NCBI RefSeq assembly: GCF_001436695.1
Contig: NZ_AYZG01000051.1
Location: forward strand, 222,358 to 286,357
Reading direction: 5' to 3'
DNA: 64,000 bases
DNA from: Lactobacillus taiwanensis DSM 21401
Lineage (GTDB): Bacteria; Bacillota; Bacilli; Lactobacillales; Lactobacillaceae
The notes under the pieces were generated by a model. It was given only the letters and a program-made list of their open reading frames with translations, was not told the DNA's origin and ran no database searches. Position 1 is the stretch's first letter; the number at the start of each line of letters is the position of its first letter. Made by a program: the position numbers and the translations under genes. Below are positions 56,114 to 64,000 of this stretch, piece after piece.

Positions 56114-56833
56114 TTAATCAGCCAAGTGATTCAAACGAAATACTTCTTCGTGAGTTAATTCGCGATATTCACCTGAAGTTAATGACTTCAAAGTTAAAAA
56201 GGCATACTTTTCACGTGATAGTTTTTCTACAAAATGGTGCACCGCTTCGAACATTCTCTTAACTTGGTGGTAGTGACCTTCGTGAATGGTTAATTGAACA
56301 ATTTGAGTGTTCTTCTTATCATCCGTCTTCAAAATCTTTAATTTAGCTGGTGCGCTCTTTCTGCCATCAATTCGAACTCCATGAGTAAGTGAACGAATAT
56401 CTTCTGGGGACAAGATTCCCTTAATTTTTGCTACATAAACCTTTGGTACTTCATTACGTGGGTGCATCAACTTATTAGCTAATTCACCATCATTTGTCAT
56501 TAATAATAAGCCGGATGTATCGTAATCAAGACGACCAACTGGATAAAGACGATATGGTACATCTTCAAAGAAGTCAACTACTGTTTTTCTACCTTTGTCG
56601 TCACTTACTGAAGAAATTACTCCACGTGGTTTATAGAATAAGTAAGTATGCAAAGCTTCCTTCTCAATTGGGACACCATTTACTTCAATTTTATCGTTAG
56701 ACTCTACTTTAGTACCAAGCTCAGTAACTCTCTTACCATTAACAGTTACTTGACCAGCTGTAATCATTTTTTCAGCCTTACGTCTTGATGCCACACCTGC
56801 TTGAGCAATCACTTTTTGTAGTCTTTCAGCCAT
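56114..56833 (-). CDS. rluB: Pseudouridine synthase RluB
   Basis: 239 residues. S4 RNA-binding domain at the N-terminus (RLQKVIAQAGVASRRKAEKMI), catalytic segment GRLDYDTSGLLLMTNDGE with the essential Asp, and YHQVKRMFEAVHH. Modifies 23S rRNA. Two bases after scpB; scpA-scpB-rluB is a classic linkage. Confidence 0.95.
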   Translation of the reverse strand: MAERLQKVIAQAGVASRRKAEKMITAGQVTVNGKRVTELGTKVESNDKIEVNGVPIEKEALHTYLFYKPRGVISSVSDDKGRKTVVDFFEDVPYRLYPVGRLDYDTSGLLLMTNDGELANKLMHPRNEVPKVYVAKIKGILSPEDIRSLTHGVRIDGRKSAPAKLKILKTDDKKNTQIVQLTIHEGHYHQVKRMFEAVHHFVEKLSREKYAFLTLKSLTSGEYRELTHEEVFRLNHLAD

Positions 56834-56835
56834 TT

Positions 56836-57426
56836 TTATTCACCTTCGTCAAAATTAATTTCTTTATTATTTCCTTCATCCTGATCAAATAAGTTTACTG
56901 GATTATCATCTGCTTCAAATTCTTCAATTACAGGTAAATCAGCTAAACTTTCATAATTGAAATATTGTAAGAAATAATCAGTTGTAACATACAAATTCGG
57001 ATGACCGGGAACATCTTTTTTTCCATCTACTTTAATTAATCCACGCCAAACTAAAGTCTGCAAAGCTCCTGAAGAATTAACCCCTCTTAAGTCATCGATT
57101 TCAACACGTGTAATCGGTTGACGATAAGCAATGATAGATAAAATCTCAAGAGCTGATTGACTTAAATTCTTTGATAAATCCTTTTGGAAGAATTTAGAAA
57201 TGACATCCCCGCACTTAGCGCTCGTAGTTAACTTATAGGTTTGGTTAATACAAATTAACTGTAGTCCCGAATTTTCATCACTTTTCAGTCGATCTTTAAG
57301 ATGATTTGCCAGCTCTCTTAATGCAGAAGGCGAGATTTCTAATAATTGCAGCAAATTATCTGCATCTAAGCCATCATCCCCTGCTGCATAAAGTAGGGCT
57401 TCTAATTCTGCTTCTTTACTTGCCAT
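56836..57426 (-). CDS. scpB: Segregation and condensation protein ScpB
   Basis: 196 residues of tandem winged helices ([53 protein letters not shown]). Partner of ScpA and SMC in chromosome condensation. Overlaps the scpA end by 11 bases. Acidic C-terminal tail. Confidence 0.96.
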   Translation of the reverse strand: MASKEAELEALLYAAGDDGLDADNLLQLLEISPSALRELANHLKDRLKSDENSGLQLICINQTYKLTTSAKCGDVISKFFQKDLSKNLSQSALEILSIIAYRQPITRVEIDDLRGVNSSGALQTLVWRGLIKVDGKKDVPGHPNLYVTTDYFLQYFNYESLADLPVIEEFEADDNPVNLFDQDEGNNKEINFDEGE

Positions 57427-58159
57427 TCGTCTCTACTTTCTCTAACTCTAGATCACCAAAATCTCTACTTTGTTTTACCAAAATTTTATGATCACGACAT
57501 AATTCTAAAACTGCTAAGAATAAGCCAATTACTTGATCAAGGTCTTGAAAGTTTTTAATACAATCAAAAAAACTAGTTGATCTTTTCTTATGTAACTTAT
57601 TTTTCAAAAAGTTCGTCATTTCTTCAATTGAAGTTTCATGAACTTCGATTTTTCCAACTTGAGGTTTTCTTAATTTAAATCGCTCTAAAACAACCTTAAA
57701 AGTATTTGCAAGTTCATCACTTGTAATTTCACCTAAAGGCAATCGTTCTATTTCCTTTTTGGGTGAAACCGAGGGATCTTTTGCCACTGTAATTGGCATT
57801 TCTTCATCTCGCTTTTTAAAATAATCTGCGATTCTTTGAAAGACTGAATATTGCACCAACTGTTCAACCAGCTCAGTACGTGGGTCTTCTTGATACTGAT
57901 CTTCTTCAATAAAATCATTTTTAGGTAACAAATATTGCGATTTAATTCTTAAAAGAGTTGATGCCATCACAAAATACTCCCCAGCAATCTGTAAATCTAA
58001 AGTCTGCCAGCGAGCTAAGTTAGCTAAATATTGTCCCGTAATTTTCGCAATCGGAATATCATAGATATCTATCTTCTGCGACCTAATTAAGTGCAAAAGT
58101 AAATCTAAGGGTCCGGTAAAATTAGGAAGATCTAAAGTCAATTCATCAGCATTATTCAT
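57416..58159 (-). CDS. scpA: Segregation and condensation protein ScpA
   Basis: A 247-residue kleisin. [20 protein letters not shown] near the start and [21 protein letters not shown] are diagnostic. Overlaps ribT by eight bases and scpB by 11. Works with SMC, not encoded here. Confidence 0.96.
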   Translation of the reverse strand: MNNADELTLDLPNFTGPLDLLLHLIRSQKIDIYDIPIAKITGQYLANLARWQTLDLQIAGEYFVMASTLLRIKSQYLLPKNDFIEEDQYQEDPRTELVEQLVQYSVFQRIADYFKKRDEEMPITVAKDPSVSPKKEIERLPLGEITSDELANTFKVVLERFKLRKPQVGKIEVHETSIEEMTNFLKNKLHKKRSTSFFDCIKNFQDLDQVIGLFLAVLELCRDHKILVKQSRDFGDLELEKVETNGK

Positions 58160-58514
58160 CAGTTTTATTTTCCTTTAAATAATTTAATAAAAAGGCCCAG
58201 TCAGGCAAAGCCGTAATCATCTTATCAGGATAGAGGTGCTTTAAATCATTCATTACTCGCTGTTCGGTTTCTTGATCACGCATTGTTGGATCAAGAGATA
58301 AATAGCGAATAATGATAAAATCTTTTTCTTCCTGAATACCGATAATTCCTCTAGCATTGCCCTTTTGTTGATAAACAAGAACCTCAAATTGGTTAGAATC
58401 GCTAGTATATAGCTTCATTTCTTCCTGTAAGTTCTTAATATTTTTAAAATCTGAAAGATACGACAAGTATCCCATCACAGTTTTTTCGTAATCTTTTTTA
58501 TATTTGCTGATCAT
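58152..58514 (-). CDS. ribT: RibT-like GNAT-family protein
   Basis: 120 residues. Short acetyltransferase-like protein; the positions between xerD and scpA and the C-terminal PDWAFLLNYLKE match RibT of Bacillus. GIIGIQEEKDFIIIRYLSL forms the core strands. Acceptor substrate unknown. Translationally coupled to scpA. Confidence 0.75.
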   Translation of the reverse strand: MISKYKKDYEKTVMGYLSYLSDFKNIKNLQEEMKLYTSDSNQFEVLVYQQKGNARGIIGIQEEKDFIIIRYLSLDPTMRDQETEQRVMNDLKHLYPDKMITALPDWAFLLNYLKENKTDE

Positions 58515-58519
58515 AATAG

Positions 58520-59410
58520 TTAGGCACGTGGATGTGCTTGATTATAAACCTCCAAAATATGTTTCTGTGTCAGATTAGTGTAAATCTGTGTAGTCGTAAT
58601 ATCACTATGCCCCAAAATTTCTTGAACTACTCTTAAATCTGCTCCATTTTCAAGCAGATGTGTCGCAAAAGTATGCCTAAGAGTATGCGGCGTTACATTC
58701 TTAGTTATTCCAACAAGCTGACAATATTTTTTTATCTTTTGCCAAACAGCCTGTCTAGTCAATTGATGACCGTGATTATTCAAAAATATTACATCAGTAA
58801 ATTGACCGCTCTTCAGGACTTGAGCTTCTCTAACGTCTTTTTGATATTTCTCTAACCATGATAAAGCAACTTCGGTAATTGGTACAAGTCGTTCTTTTGA
58901 TCCTTTACCAAGAACTCGAATAATTTTCAAATCATTATGAATATCGCCAGTCCGTAAATTAATTAATTCACTAACACGCATGCCTGTAGCATAAAGAACT
59001 TCAAGCATTGCTCGATCTCTAATTCCCAATCGAGTATTCGTATCAGGAGCAGTCAACAATTTGTCAACTTCGTCTTGGCTGAGTGCTGTTGGCAATCGGC
59101 GTTCACTTTTTGGTGAATCAATCTTAACTAACGGATCACGCTCAATTATATCTTGCCTTAAAAGCCATTGATAAAATTTACGCAAACTAGAAATCATACG
59201 ACTAATTGAGGTAGTTGCTTTCCCCTTATCTTTTTGAGTAGCGAGAAAAGCATCAACAACTAGATAATCTACTTCCCAACTTGTTTCATTTTGATCTTGT
59301 AAGTAACTTAGATATTCTTCCAAATCCGTTCGGTAAGAAACAATAGTATTTGGACTTAAACCACGTTCTACCTGACCGAATCTTAAATAATCCTCTAAAT
59401 TATCCTTCAT
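58520..59410 (-). CDS. xerD: Tyrosine recombinase XerD
   Basis: 296 residues from ATG 59410 (six more if ATG 59428 is used; neither has a good ribosome site because the gene begins inside cvfB). Motifs: ATGMRVSELINL (Arg), GKGSKERLV (Lys), HTLRHTFATHLL (His-Arg), LGHSDITTTQIYTNL (His, Tyr). Partner of XerC at dif. Order cvfB-xerD-ribT-scpA-scpB-rluB. Confidence 0.94.
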   Translation of the reverse strand: MKDNLEDYLRFGQVERGLSPNTIVSYRTDLEEYLSYLQDQNETSWEVDYLVVDAFLATQKDKGKATTSISRMISSLRKFYQWLLRQDIIERDPLVKIDSPKSERRLPTALSQDEVDKLLTAPDTNTRLGIRDRAMLEVLYATGMRVSELINLRTGDIHNDLKIIRVLGKGSKERLVPITEVALSWLEKYQKDVREAQVLKSGQFTDVIFLNNHGHQLTRQAVWQKIKKYCQLVGITKNVTPHTLRHTFATHLLENGADLRVVQEILGHSDITTTQIYTNLTQKHILEVYNQAHPRA

Positions 59411-60293
59411 TATCTGCGTCTGAGTCATCTTTTTCTACCAAGCTAATTGTTCCTGCATCTTTATCTTCAGTAATTAACCCATTCTTTAGTAAGTGTCCCA
59501 GTGCACGTTTGAAAGCAGACTTTGAAATGCCAAAGTGATTCTTAATTTCTTGAGCATCACTCTTATCGTAAAAAGGTAAAGTCTTAGTAGCTTCACGACG
59601 TAAACTTACTAAAATCATTTGAGCATCATCATCAATTTCTTCAAATCCACGAGGAAGAACACTCAAATTCAATCTACCATACTGACTAACACCAATTACA
59701 CGTGCCTTGATCTTTTGTCCAACACGTAATGGACGGAACATTTCAGATTTGTGGACAAAGGCTAAGTAGTATTGATCAGTAATTACAAAAGAACCAACTT
59801 CATAATTTCGATAGACCGTTCCTGACATATTTTTATTTTCTAAGTGTGCTGGGAAATTAGCTGCTAATTGTTCAAAAACATCTTCTTCAGCCATCTTAGC
59901 CCAAATACGTTCTTTTTCATCTGTTTCAAGGCGAACCAAGAGCCTGTCATCCTTTTTAGGCCATTGATCTTTTTCAAGTGGTAAATCATCTAAAGATACA
60001 ACAACATCTTTATCATTTAAACCAATATCTAAGAAAACACCTAAATCACGGCGAACTTCTGTTACAGTTGCCCAACCGTATTGATCTTTTTGAGCAAATG
60101 GATAAAATTGCGTCATTGCTTTCTTTTTATCTTTATTTTCATAGATAAAGCCCTGGACTTCATCACCTAAGTGGATTGGTTCATCTTGTGTAATTTCTAT
60201 TTTCTTTAATTCAAAAGTTACTCCTTCAACCTGCACATAAAAAGCAGATTCATTTTCATCAGTAACTTTTCCTTTTCTTATTTCACCTAACAT
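59400..60293 (-). CDS. cvfB: S1-like RNA-binding protein CvfB
   Basis: 297 residues with S1-type domains (QYGWATVTEVRRDLGVFLDIGLNDKDVVVS, VGQKIKARVIGVSQYGRLNLSVLPRG) and a C-terminal winged helix (LKNHFGISKSAFKRALGHLLKNGLI). In staphylococci CvfB affects virulence gene expression through RNA. First gene of the scp operon here; its 3' end overlaps xerD. Confidence 0.9.
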   Translation of the reverse strand: MLGEIRKGKVTDENESAFYVQVEGVTFELKKIEITQDEPIHLGDEVQGFIYENKDKKKAMTQFYPFAQKDQYGWATVTEVRRDLGVFLDIGLNDKDVVVSLDDLPLEKDQWPKKDDRLLVRLETDEKERIWAKMAEEDVFEQLAANFPAHLENKNMSGTVYRNYEVGSFVITDQYYLAFVHKSEMFRPLRVGQKIKARVIGVSQYGRLNLSVLPRGFEEIDDDAQMILVSLRREATKTLPFYDKSDAQEIKNHFGISKSAFKRALGHLLKNGLITEDKDAGTISLVEKDDSDADNEG

Positions 60294-60357
60294 AATAGCG
60301 CCTCAATCCTTTTATTTTGTCTGTCATCTTATAGTATAAGGAAAAAAAGACAAAAAT

Positions 60358-60385
60358 AAAATAGCCAGCCTTCGCTGACTATTTT
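60358..60385 (-). terminator. Terminator after pyk
   Basis: AAAATAGTCAGC and GCTGGCTATTTT form a 12-bp stem with one G-T pair, followed by a T-rich tract on the minus strand. Confidence 0.85.
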
Positions 60386-60405
60386 AATAAGCTATTTAAT
60401 TCAGA

Positions 60406-62175
60406 TTAAAGGTTAGTTGCTTCGCCTTGGTAAACAGCACCGCGACGAGCATCAACAGTAATCTTAGAACCATCCTTGATCTTTTCCACTGCATCAGTAG
60501 CACCAACGATAACTGGGATACCAAGTGAAAGACCAACAACAGCTGCGTGACTAGTTAAACCAGAAGCTTCAACTACCATACCTGAAGCCTTCTTGATTGC
60601 TGGTAAGTAATCCTTATCAGTAGTCTTAGCAACTAAGATGTCACCATCTTGAACTTTGCTGTTAGCTTCTTCAGCAGAAGTTGCAACTACGGCTTTACCA
60701 ATAACTGATTGTTCACCAACACCTAAACCTTTAACAAGTTGGGTACCGATTAATTGTAACTTCATCAAGTTAGTAGTACCAGTTTCGCCCAAAGGAACAC
60801 CAGCAACGATAATTACTAAGTCACCGTCTTTTGCAAGACCAGTTTCTTTAGCAAGTTCAGCTGCCTTTTCAAACATTTCTTCAGTAGACTTAGGCTTTTC
60901 AGTCAACATTGGCTTTACACCCCAAACAACACCTAATGAGTGTTGAATCTTGTCGTTGAAAGTCATAGCAATAATGTCTGCGTTTGGACGGTACTTAGAA
61001 ATCATACGTGCAGTGTAGCCAGATTCAGTTGCAGCAATAATAGTCTTAACGCCCAATTCTTCAGCAGTTCTAACAACTGATTCACCAATAGCTTCAGTAA
61101 CGTTTGAGCCCTTGTATTCTTCGAATCTTTGAAGAGCTAACTTGTTACGCTTAGCAAGTTGCTTTTCAGTACGCATATCGATTTCAGCCATAGCCTTAAC
61201 AGCCTTAACTGGGTAAAGACCATTTGCTGATTCACCTGAAAGCATAGTTGCATCAGTACCATCAAGAACAGCGTTTGCAACGTCAGTAACTTCGGCACGA
61301 GTTGGACGTGGGTTTTCTTGCATTGAGTCAAGCATTTGAGTAGCAGTAATAACTGGCTTACCCAATGCGTTACATCTTCTGATTAATTCTTTTTGTACAA
61401 ATGGAACATTGATAAATGGAATTTCAACACCCATGTCACCACGAGCAACCATTAAACCATCAGAAACCTTTAAGATTTCGTCGATGTTATCAATACCTTC
61501 TTGTGATTCAATCTTAGGGAAGATCTTTACATATTCACAGTGTGCTTCTTCAAGCAATTGACGAATGTCAAGAACATCTTGTGCTTTACGAACAAATGAA
61601 GCAAAGATGAAGTTGATACCTTCCTTTAAACCGAACTTAATATCGTTAGTATCTTTTTCAGTGATACCTGGGAGGCGGATTTCAACACCAGGAGCGTTAA
61701 CACCCTTCTTAGAACCAATTAAACCAGTGTTTTGAGCTTCACAAACTAATTCTCTCTTAGCGTCATCTTTTTCCTTAATCAAAAGGTCAACTAAACCATC
61801 ATCGATTAATACGTGACCACCAACGTGAGTATCGTCGTAAAGACCATCGTAGGTAACGTGGATCATGTCCTTGTTACCCTTCTTAGTGTCGTCCATAGAA
61901 ATACGGATAGTGTCACCAGTGTTAATAGTGAACTTGCCGCCTTCTTGTTCAGTAGTTCTAATTTCGGCACCCTTAGTATCAAGAGCAATGCCAAGAAGTT
62001 TACCAGTCTTCTTTTCAACCTCACGAACCATGTTCATACGTTCACGGTGTTCTTCGTGGTCACCGTGTGAGAAGTTGAAACGGAATACGTTTGCACCTGC
62101 TTCAGCTAATTTAGTAATAGTCTCAACATCGTTTGAGGCTGGCCCTAAAGTACTAACAATTTTAGTTTTCTTCAT
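60406..62175 (-). CDS. pyk: Pyruvate kinase
   Basis: 589 residues. PEP plus ADP to pyruvate plus ATP, last step of glycolysis. MKKTKIVSTLGPAS start, KIESQEGIDNIDEI (catalytic Lys), and MVARGDMGVEIP. The C-terminal extra domain (about 475-585) has the PEP-utilising motif GLTSHAAVVGLSLGIPVIVGA, as in Bacillus-type enzymes. Follows pfkA by 34 bases; one operon for glycolytic control. Confidence 0.98.
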   Translation of the reverse strand: MKKTKIVSTLGPASNDVETITKLAEAGANVFRFNFSHGDHEEHRERMNMVREVEKKTGKLLGIALDTKGAEIRTTEQEGGKFTINTGDTIRISMDDTKKGNKDMIHVTYDGLYDDTHVGGHVLIDDGLVDLLIKEKDDAKRELVCEAQNTGLIGSKKGVNAPGVEIRLPGITEKDTNDIKFGLKEGINFIFASFVRKAQDVLDIRQLLEEAHCEYVKIFPKIESQEGIDNIDEILKVSDGLMVARGDMGVEIPFINVPFVQKELIRRCNALGKPVITATQMLDSMQENPRPTRAEVTDVANAVLDGTDATMLSGESANGLYPVKAVKAMAEIDMRTEKQLAKRNKLALQRFEEYKGSNVTEAIGESVVRTAEELGVKTIIAATESGYTARMISKYRPNADIIAMTFNDKIQHSLGVVWGVKPMLTEKPKSTEEMFEKAAELAKETGLAKDGDLVIIVAGVPLGETGTTNLMKLQLIGTQLVKGLGVGEQSVIGKAVVATSAEEANSKVQDGDILVAKTTDKDYLPAIKKASGMVVEASGLTSHAAVVGLSLGIPVIVGATDAVEKIKDGSKITVDARRGAVYQGEATNL

Positions 62176-62209
62176 CTTGAAAAAATCTCCTATAATACAA
62201 AATCAAAAA

Positions 62210-63169
62210 CTACTTGGCTAAGTCTTTGTTTAATGAGTATAACGCATAATTACCGTGGTGTTTTGCATCAAACAAATCAAGAATATCATGGTGGGTAAGC
62301 TTGTTATCTTCCATACCAACAGCTAAGCCGCCTTTGCCTTCAAGTAATAACTTAACAGCATAAGCACCCATTTCACTTGCTAGCACACGATCACGCATTG
62401 TTGGGCTTCCGCCACGTTGCATATGACCCAATACGTTAGCACGAGCATCAAAGTCGCCATACTTAAGAAGTTCATCCTTAAATTTATCAGCGTCCATAAC
62501 ACCTTCAGCTAGAACAACAATTCCATGCTTCTTACCATTAGCAAATCCTTGCTTCAAGTTTTCAGCAATTTCTTTAATGTCATAAGGTTCTTCTGGAATA
62601 ACAATTGCATCTGCACCGGTAGCAACACCAACATGCATTGCGATATCTCCACAATCACGACCCATAACATTTACAACAAATACACGTTGGTGACTTGTTG
62701 CAGTGTCACGAATCTTATCAATGGCTTCCATTGCAGTATTACATGCAGTATCAAAACCAATTGTAAAATCAGTGTAAGGAATATCGTTGTCAATTGAACC
62801 CGGAAGACCAATGGCATTATATCCATGTCTTGTAAGCTTCAATGCACCATGGTAAGAACCGTCACCACCAATGACAACTAAAGCATCGATTCCATGCTTC
62901 TTTAATTGTTCGATTCCCTTAAGTTGAACTTCTTCTTCCTTAAATTCTGGGAAACGAGCTGAATAAAGAAAGGTACCGCCGCGGCTAATCTTGTCCGCAA
63001 CTGTTTCAGAAGTCATTTGGAAAATATCACCAGCAACTAAGCCAGCATATCCATAACGAATTCCACAAACTTCGATACCGTTTGCCAAAGCTGTACGAGT
63101 AACAGCTCTAATGGCAGCGTTCATACCAGGGGCATCTCCACCACTAGTTAAAATACCAATCCGTTTCAT
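62210..63169 (-). CDS. pfkA: 6-phosphofructokinase
   Basis: 319 residues. ATP-dependent. [19 protein letters not shown] (ATP site), [28 protein letters not shown] (catalytic Asp) and [11 protein letters not shown]. Heads the pfkA-pyk operon behind AGAGGTGA. The 63170-63342 gap carries its promoter region; a polypyrimidine-rich stretch is seen, but no operator was identified with confidence. Confidence 0.98.
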   Translation of the reverse strand: MKRIGILTSGGDAPGMNAAIRAVTRTALANGIEVCGIRYGYAGLVAGDIFQMTSETVADKISRGGTFLYSARFPEFKEEEVQLKGIEQLKKHGIDALVVIGGDGSYHGALKLTRHGYNAIGLPGSIDNDIPYTDFTIGFDTACNTAMEAIDKIRDTATSHQRVFVVNVMGRDCGDIAMHVGVATGADAIVIPEEPYDIKEIAENLKQGFANGKKHGIVVLAEGVMDADKFKDELLKYGDFDARANVLGHMQRGGSPTMRDRVLASEMGAYAVKLLLEGKGGLAVGMEDNKLTHHDILDLFDAKHHGNYALYSLNKDLAK

Positions 63170-63342
63170 GAATTCACCTCTACGATTTTCTGTGTTTTAC
63201 TCACATCGGTTTTATCGTACCATTTTTTTTACTCAATGTCTTCAAAAAAAAGCTTATTTTTTTCACTAATCATCCCTATCAAATAAATGATTTCGCTTTC
63301 AATACTGCTAAGCTCAATTTTTACAATTTCAAGAAAATTTAG

Positions 63343-64000
63343 CTAATTTTTAAAATTAACCTGACGAGCATTAGAAAGCAAAAATTGAATCTTATTAGGG
63401 TTAAATCTATCACTTTGAGTTCTCACTTGAAGAAGATATATTTCGCCTATCTTCAGATTTTCTTCCACTTTTTCCCAGACTTGAGGAAAAATAGTGAAAT
63501 CTTTTTCACCGCTGCTATCGCTAAATATAGCAAAAGCCATGTTATCACCCTTTTTGGTGGTGATTTGCTTAACTTTCATTAGTTTTCCAACAGCAATTCC
63601 TTGCTCATTGCTTTCAAAAGTTTGTAGTCTTTTTGCATTGTATTTTCTGGCATACTTTTGAACAGCCATAATTGGGTTAATACCTGTACTAAAGCCCATT
63701 GCTTCAACTTCCATTGCCGACTTTTCAGCAGTAGTAGGTTGCTTTTGCTCTGCAACTTTTGGCTCAAGCGTCTCAAATAGAGATAAATTAGATCCTGCCA
63801 TTTTTACGCTTTCAACTAAATCCTTATTAATTGTCAAAAGTTCATTTCTGTTAGGAGATAGACGATCAAAAGCTCCTGCCTTAATTAAATTCCCAATGGC
63901 GTCTGTACTCAATAATTTATTATCAATTTTCCATAAAAAATCAGTCATTGACTTAATTGGACGTTTAATTGCTAAAATTTGTTTTAATAAATCGCTCCTT
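63343..64000 (-). CDS. dnaE: DNA polymerase III alpha subunit DnaE, C-terminal part
   Basis: The frame is open to base 64000, so only the last 219 or so residues are in the window. The stretch AIGNLIKAGAFDRLSPNRNEL is the helix-hairpin-helix end of the fingers region. VEAMGFSTGINPIMAVQ and the following OB-fold (IAVGKLMKVKQITTKKGDNMAFAIFSDSSG) are the standard C-terminal domain of DnaE. Its 3' end lies upstream of pfkA, the usual lactobacillar order dnaE-pfkA-pyk. Confidence 0.93.
   Translation of the reverse strand, partial: RSDLLKQILAIKRPIKSMTDFLWKIDNKLLSTDAIGNLIKAGAFDRLSPNRNELLTINKDLVESVKMAGSNLSLFETLEPKVAEQKQPTTAEKSAMEVEAMGFSTGINPIMAVQKYARKYNAKRLQTFESNEQGIAVGKLMKVKQITTKKGDNMAFAIFSDSSGEKDFTIFPQVWEKVEENLKIGEIYLLQVRTQSDRFNPNKIQFLLSNARQVNFKN

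Overview
The window comes from a low-GC Gram-positive bacterium. Gene order, codon use and surface-protein style point to Lactobacillus sensu stricto, of the gasseri/johnsonii kind. Supporting markers are the YSIRK-type adhesin, the pfk-pyk pair next to dnaE, the cvfB-xerD-ribT-scpA-scpB-rluB run, ribU behind an FMN riboswitch, and topA-trmFO-xerC-hslVU. The species assignment is inference; no 16S gene is present.

Layout. (1) 1-5721: the N-terminal 1907 residues of a giant secreted adhesin with beta-helix, FIVAR and DUF1542 repeats. (2) 6-18 kb: small transcription units. They include two LytTR regulator loci, one broken by a deletion that also truncated an acetolactate decarboxylase gene; an ABC-F ribosome-protection gene behind a transcription attenuator; a lipoprotein hydrolase / alcohol dehydrogenase / flavin reductase cluster divergent from a LysR gene; a YeiH transporter; and small membrane proteins. 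(3) 18-32 kb: housekeeping genes on the minus strand (galM-like, hslU, hslV, xerC, trmFO, topA, dprA, rnhB, rbgA, ctpA, yozE, degV) and the yqfA and cca genes.

(4) 32.4-49 kb is the accessory part, a degraded region followed by a defence island. It starts with a YitT gene broken by a stop and a frameshift and joined to the tail of a DUF4143 ATPase. A very divergent RpoD-like sigma factor follows, then two Mrr-type restriction enzymes, decayed AlbA_2-ATPase and potassium-channel genes, and an ApeA-like HEPN protein. It ends in a type I restriction-modification locus (hsdR, hsdM, hsdS) arranged as an inverton. The expressed hsdS faces a second, start-less hsdS across a tyrosine recombinase, with inverted repeats at the start of the first recognition domain, in the central conserved helix and at the 3' end. 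The expressed hsdS carries one in-frame amber stop inside recognition domain 1, so in this orientation the system looks off for full-length HsdS. An inversion between the repeats would replace the broken part.

(5) 49-64 kb: core genes again on the minus strand: TPR protein, hup, der, rpsA-like, cmk, ribU, a LysM protein, the chromosome-segregation/recombinase run, pyk, pfkA and the 3' end of dnaE.

The strongest candidates for new biology are the hsdS inverton with its nonsense allele and the embedded ApeA-like gene, the orphan sigma factor, the ABC-F attenuator with a mini-ORF whose sequence is complementary to the terminator, and a shared 21-bp-spaced direct repeat in front of both LytTR genes.
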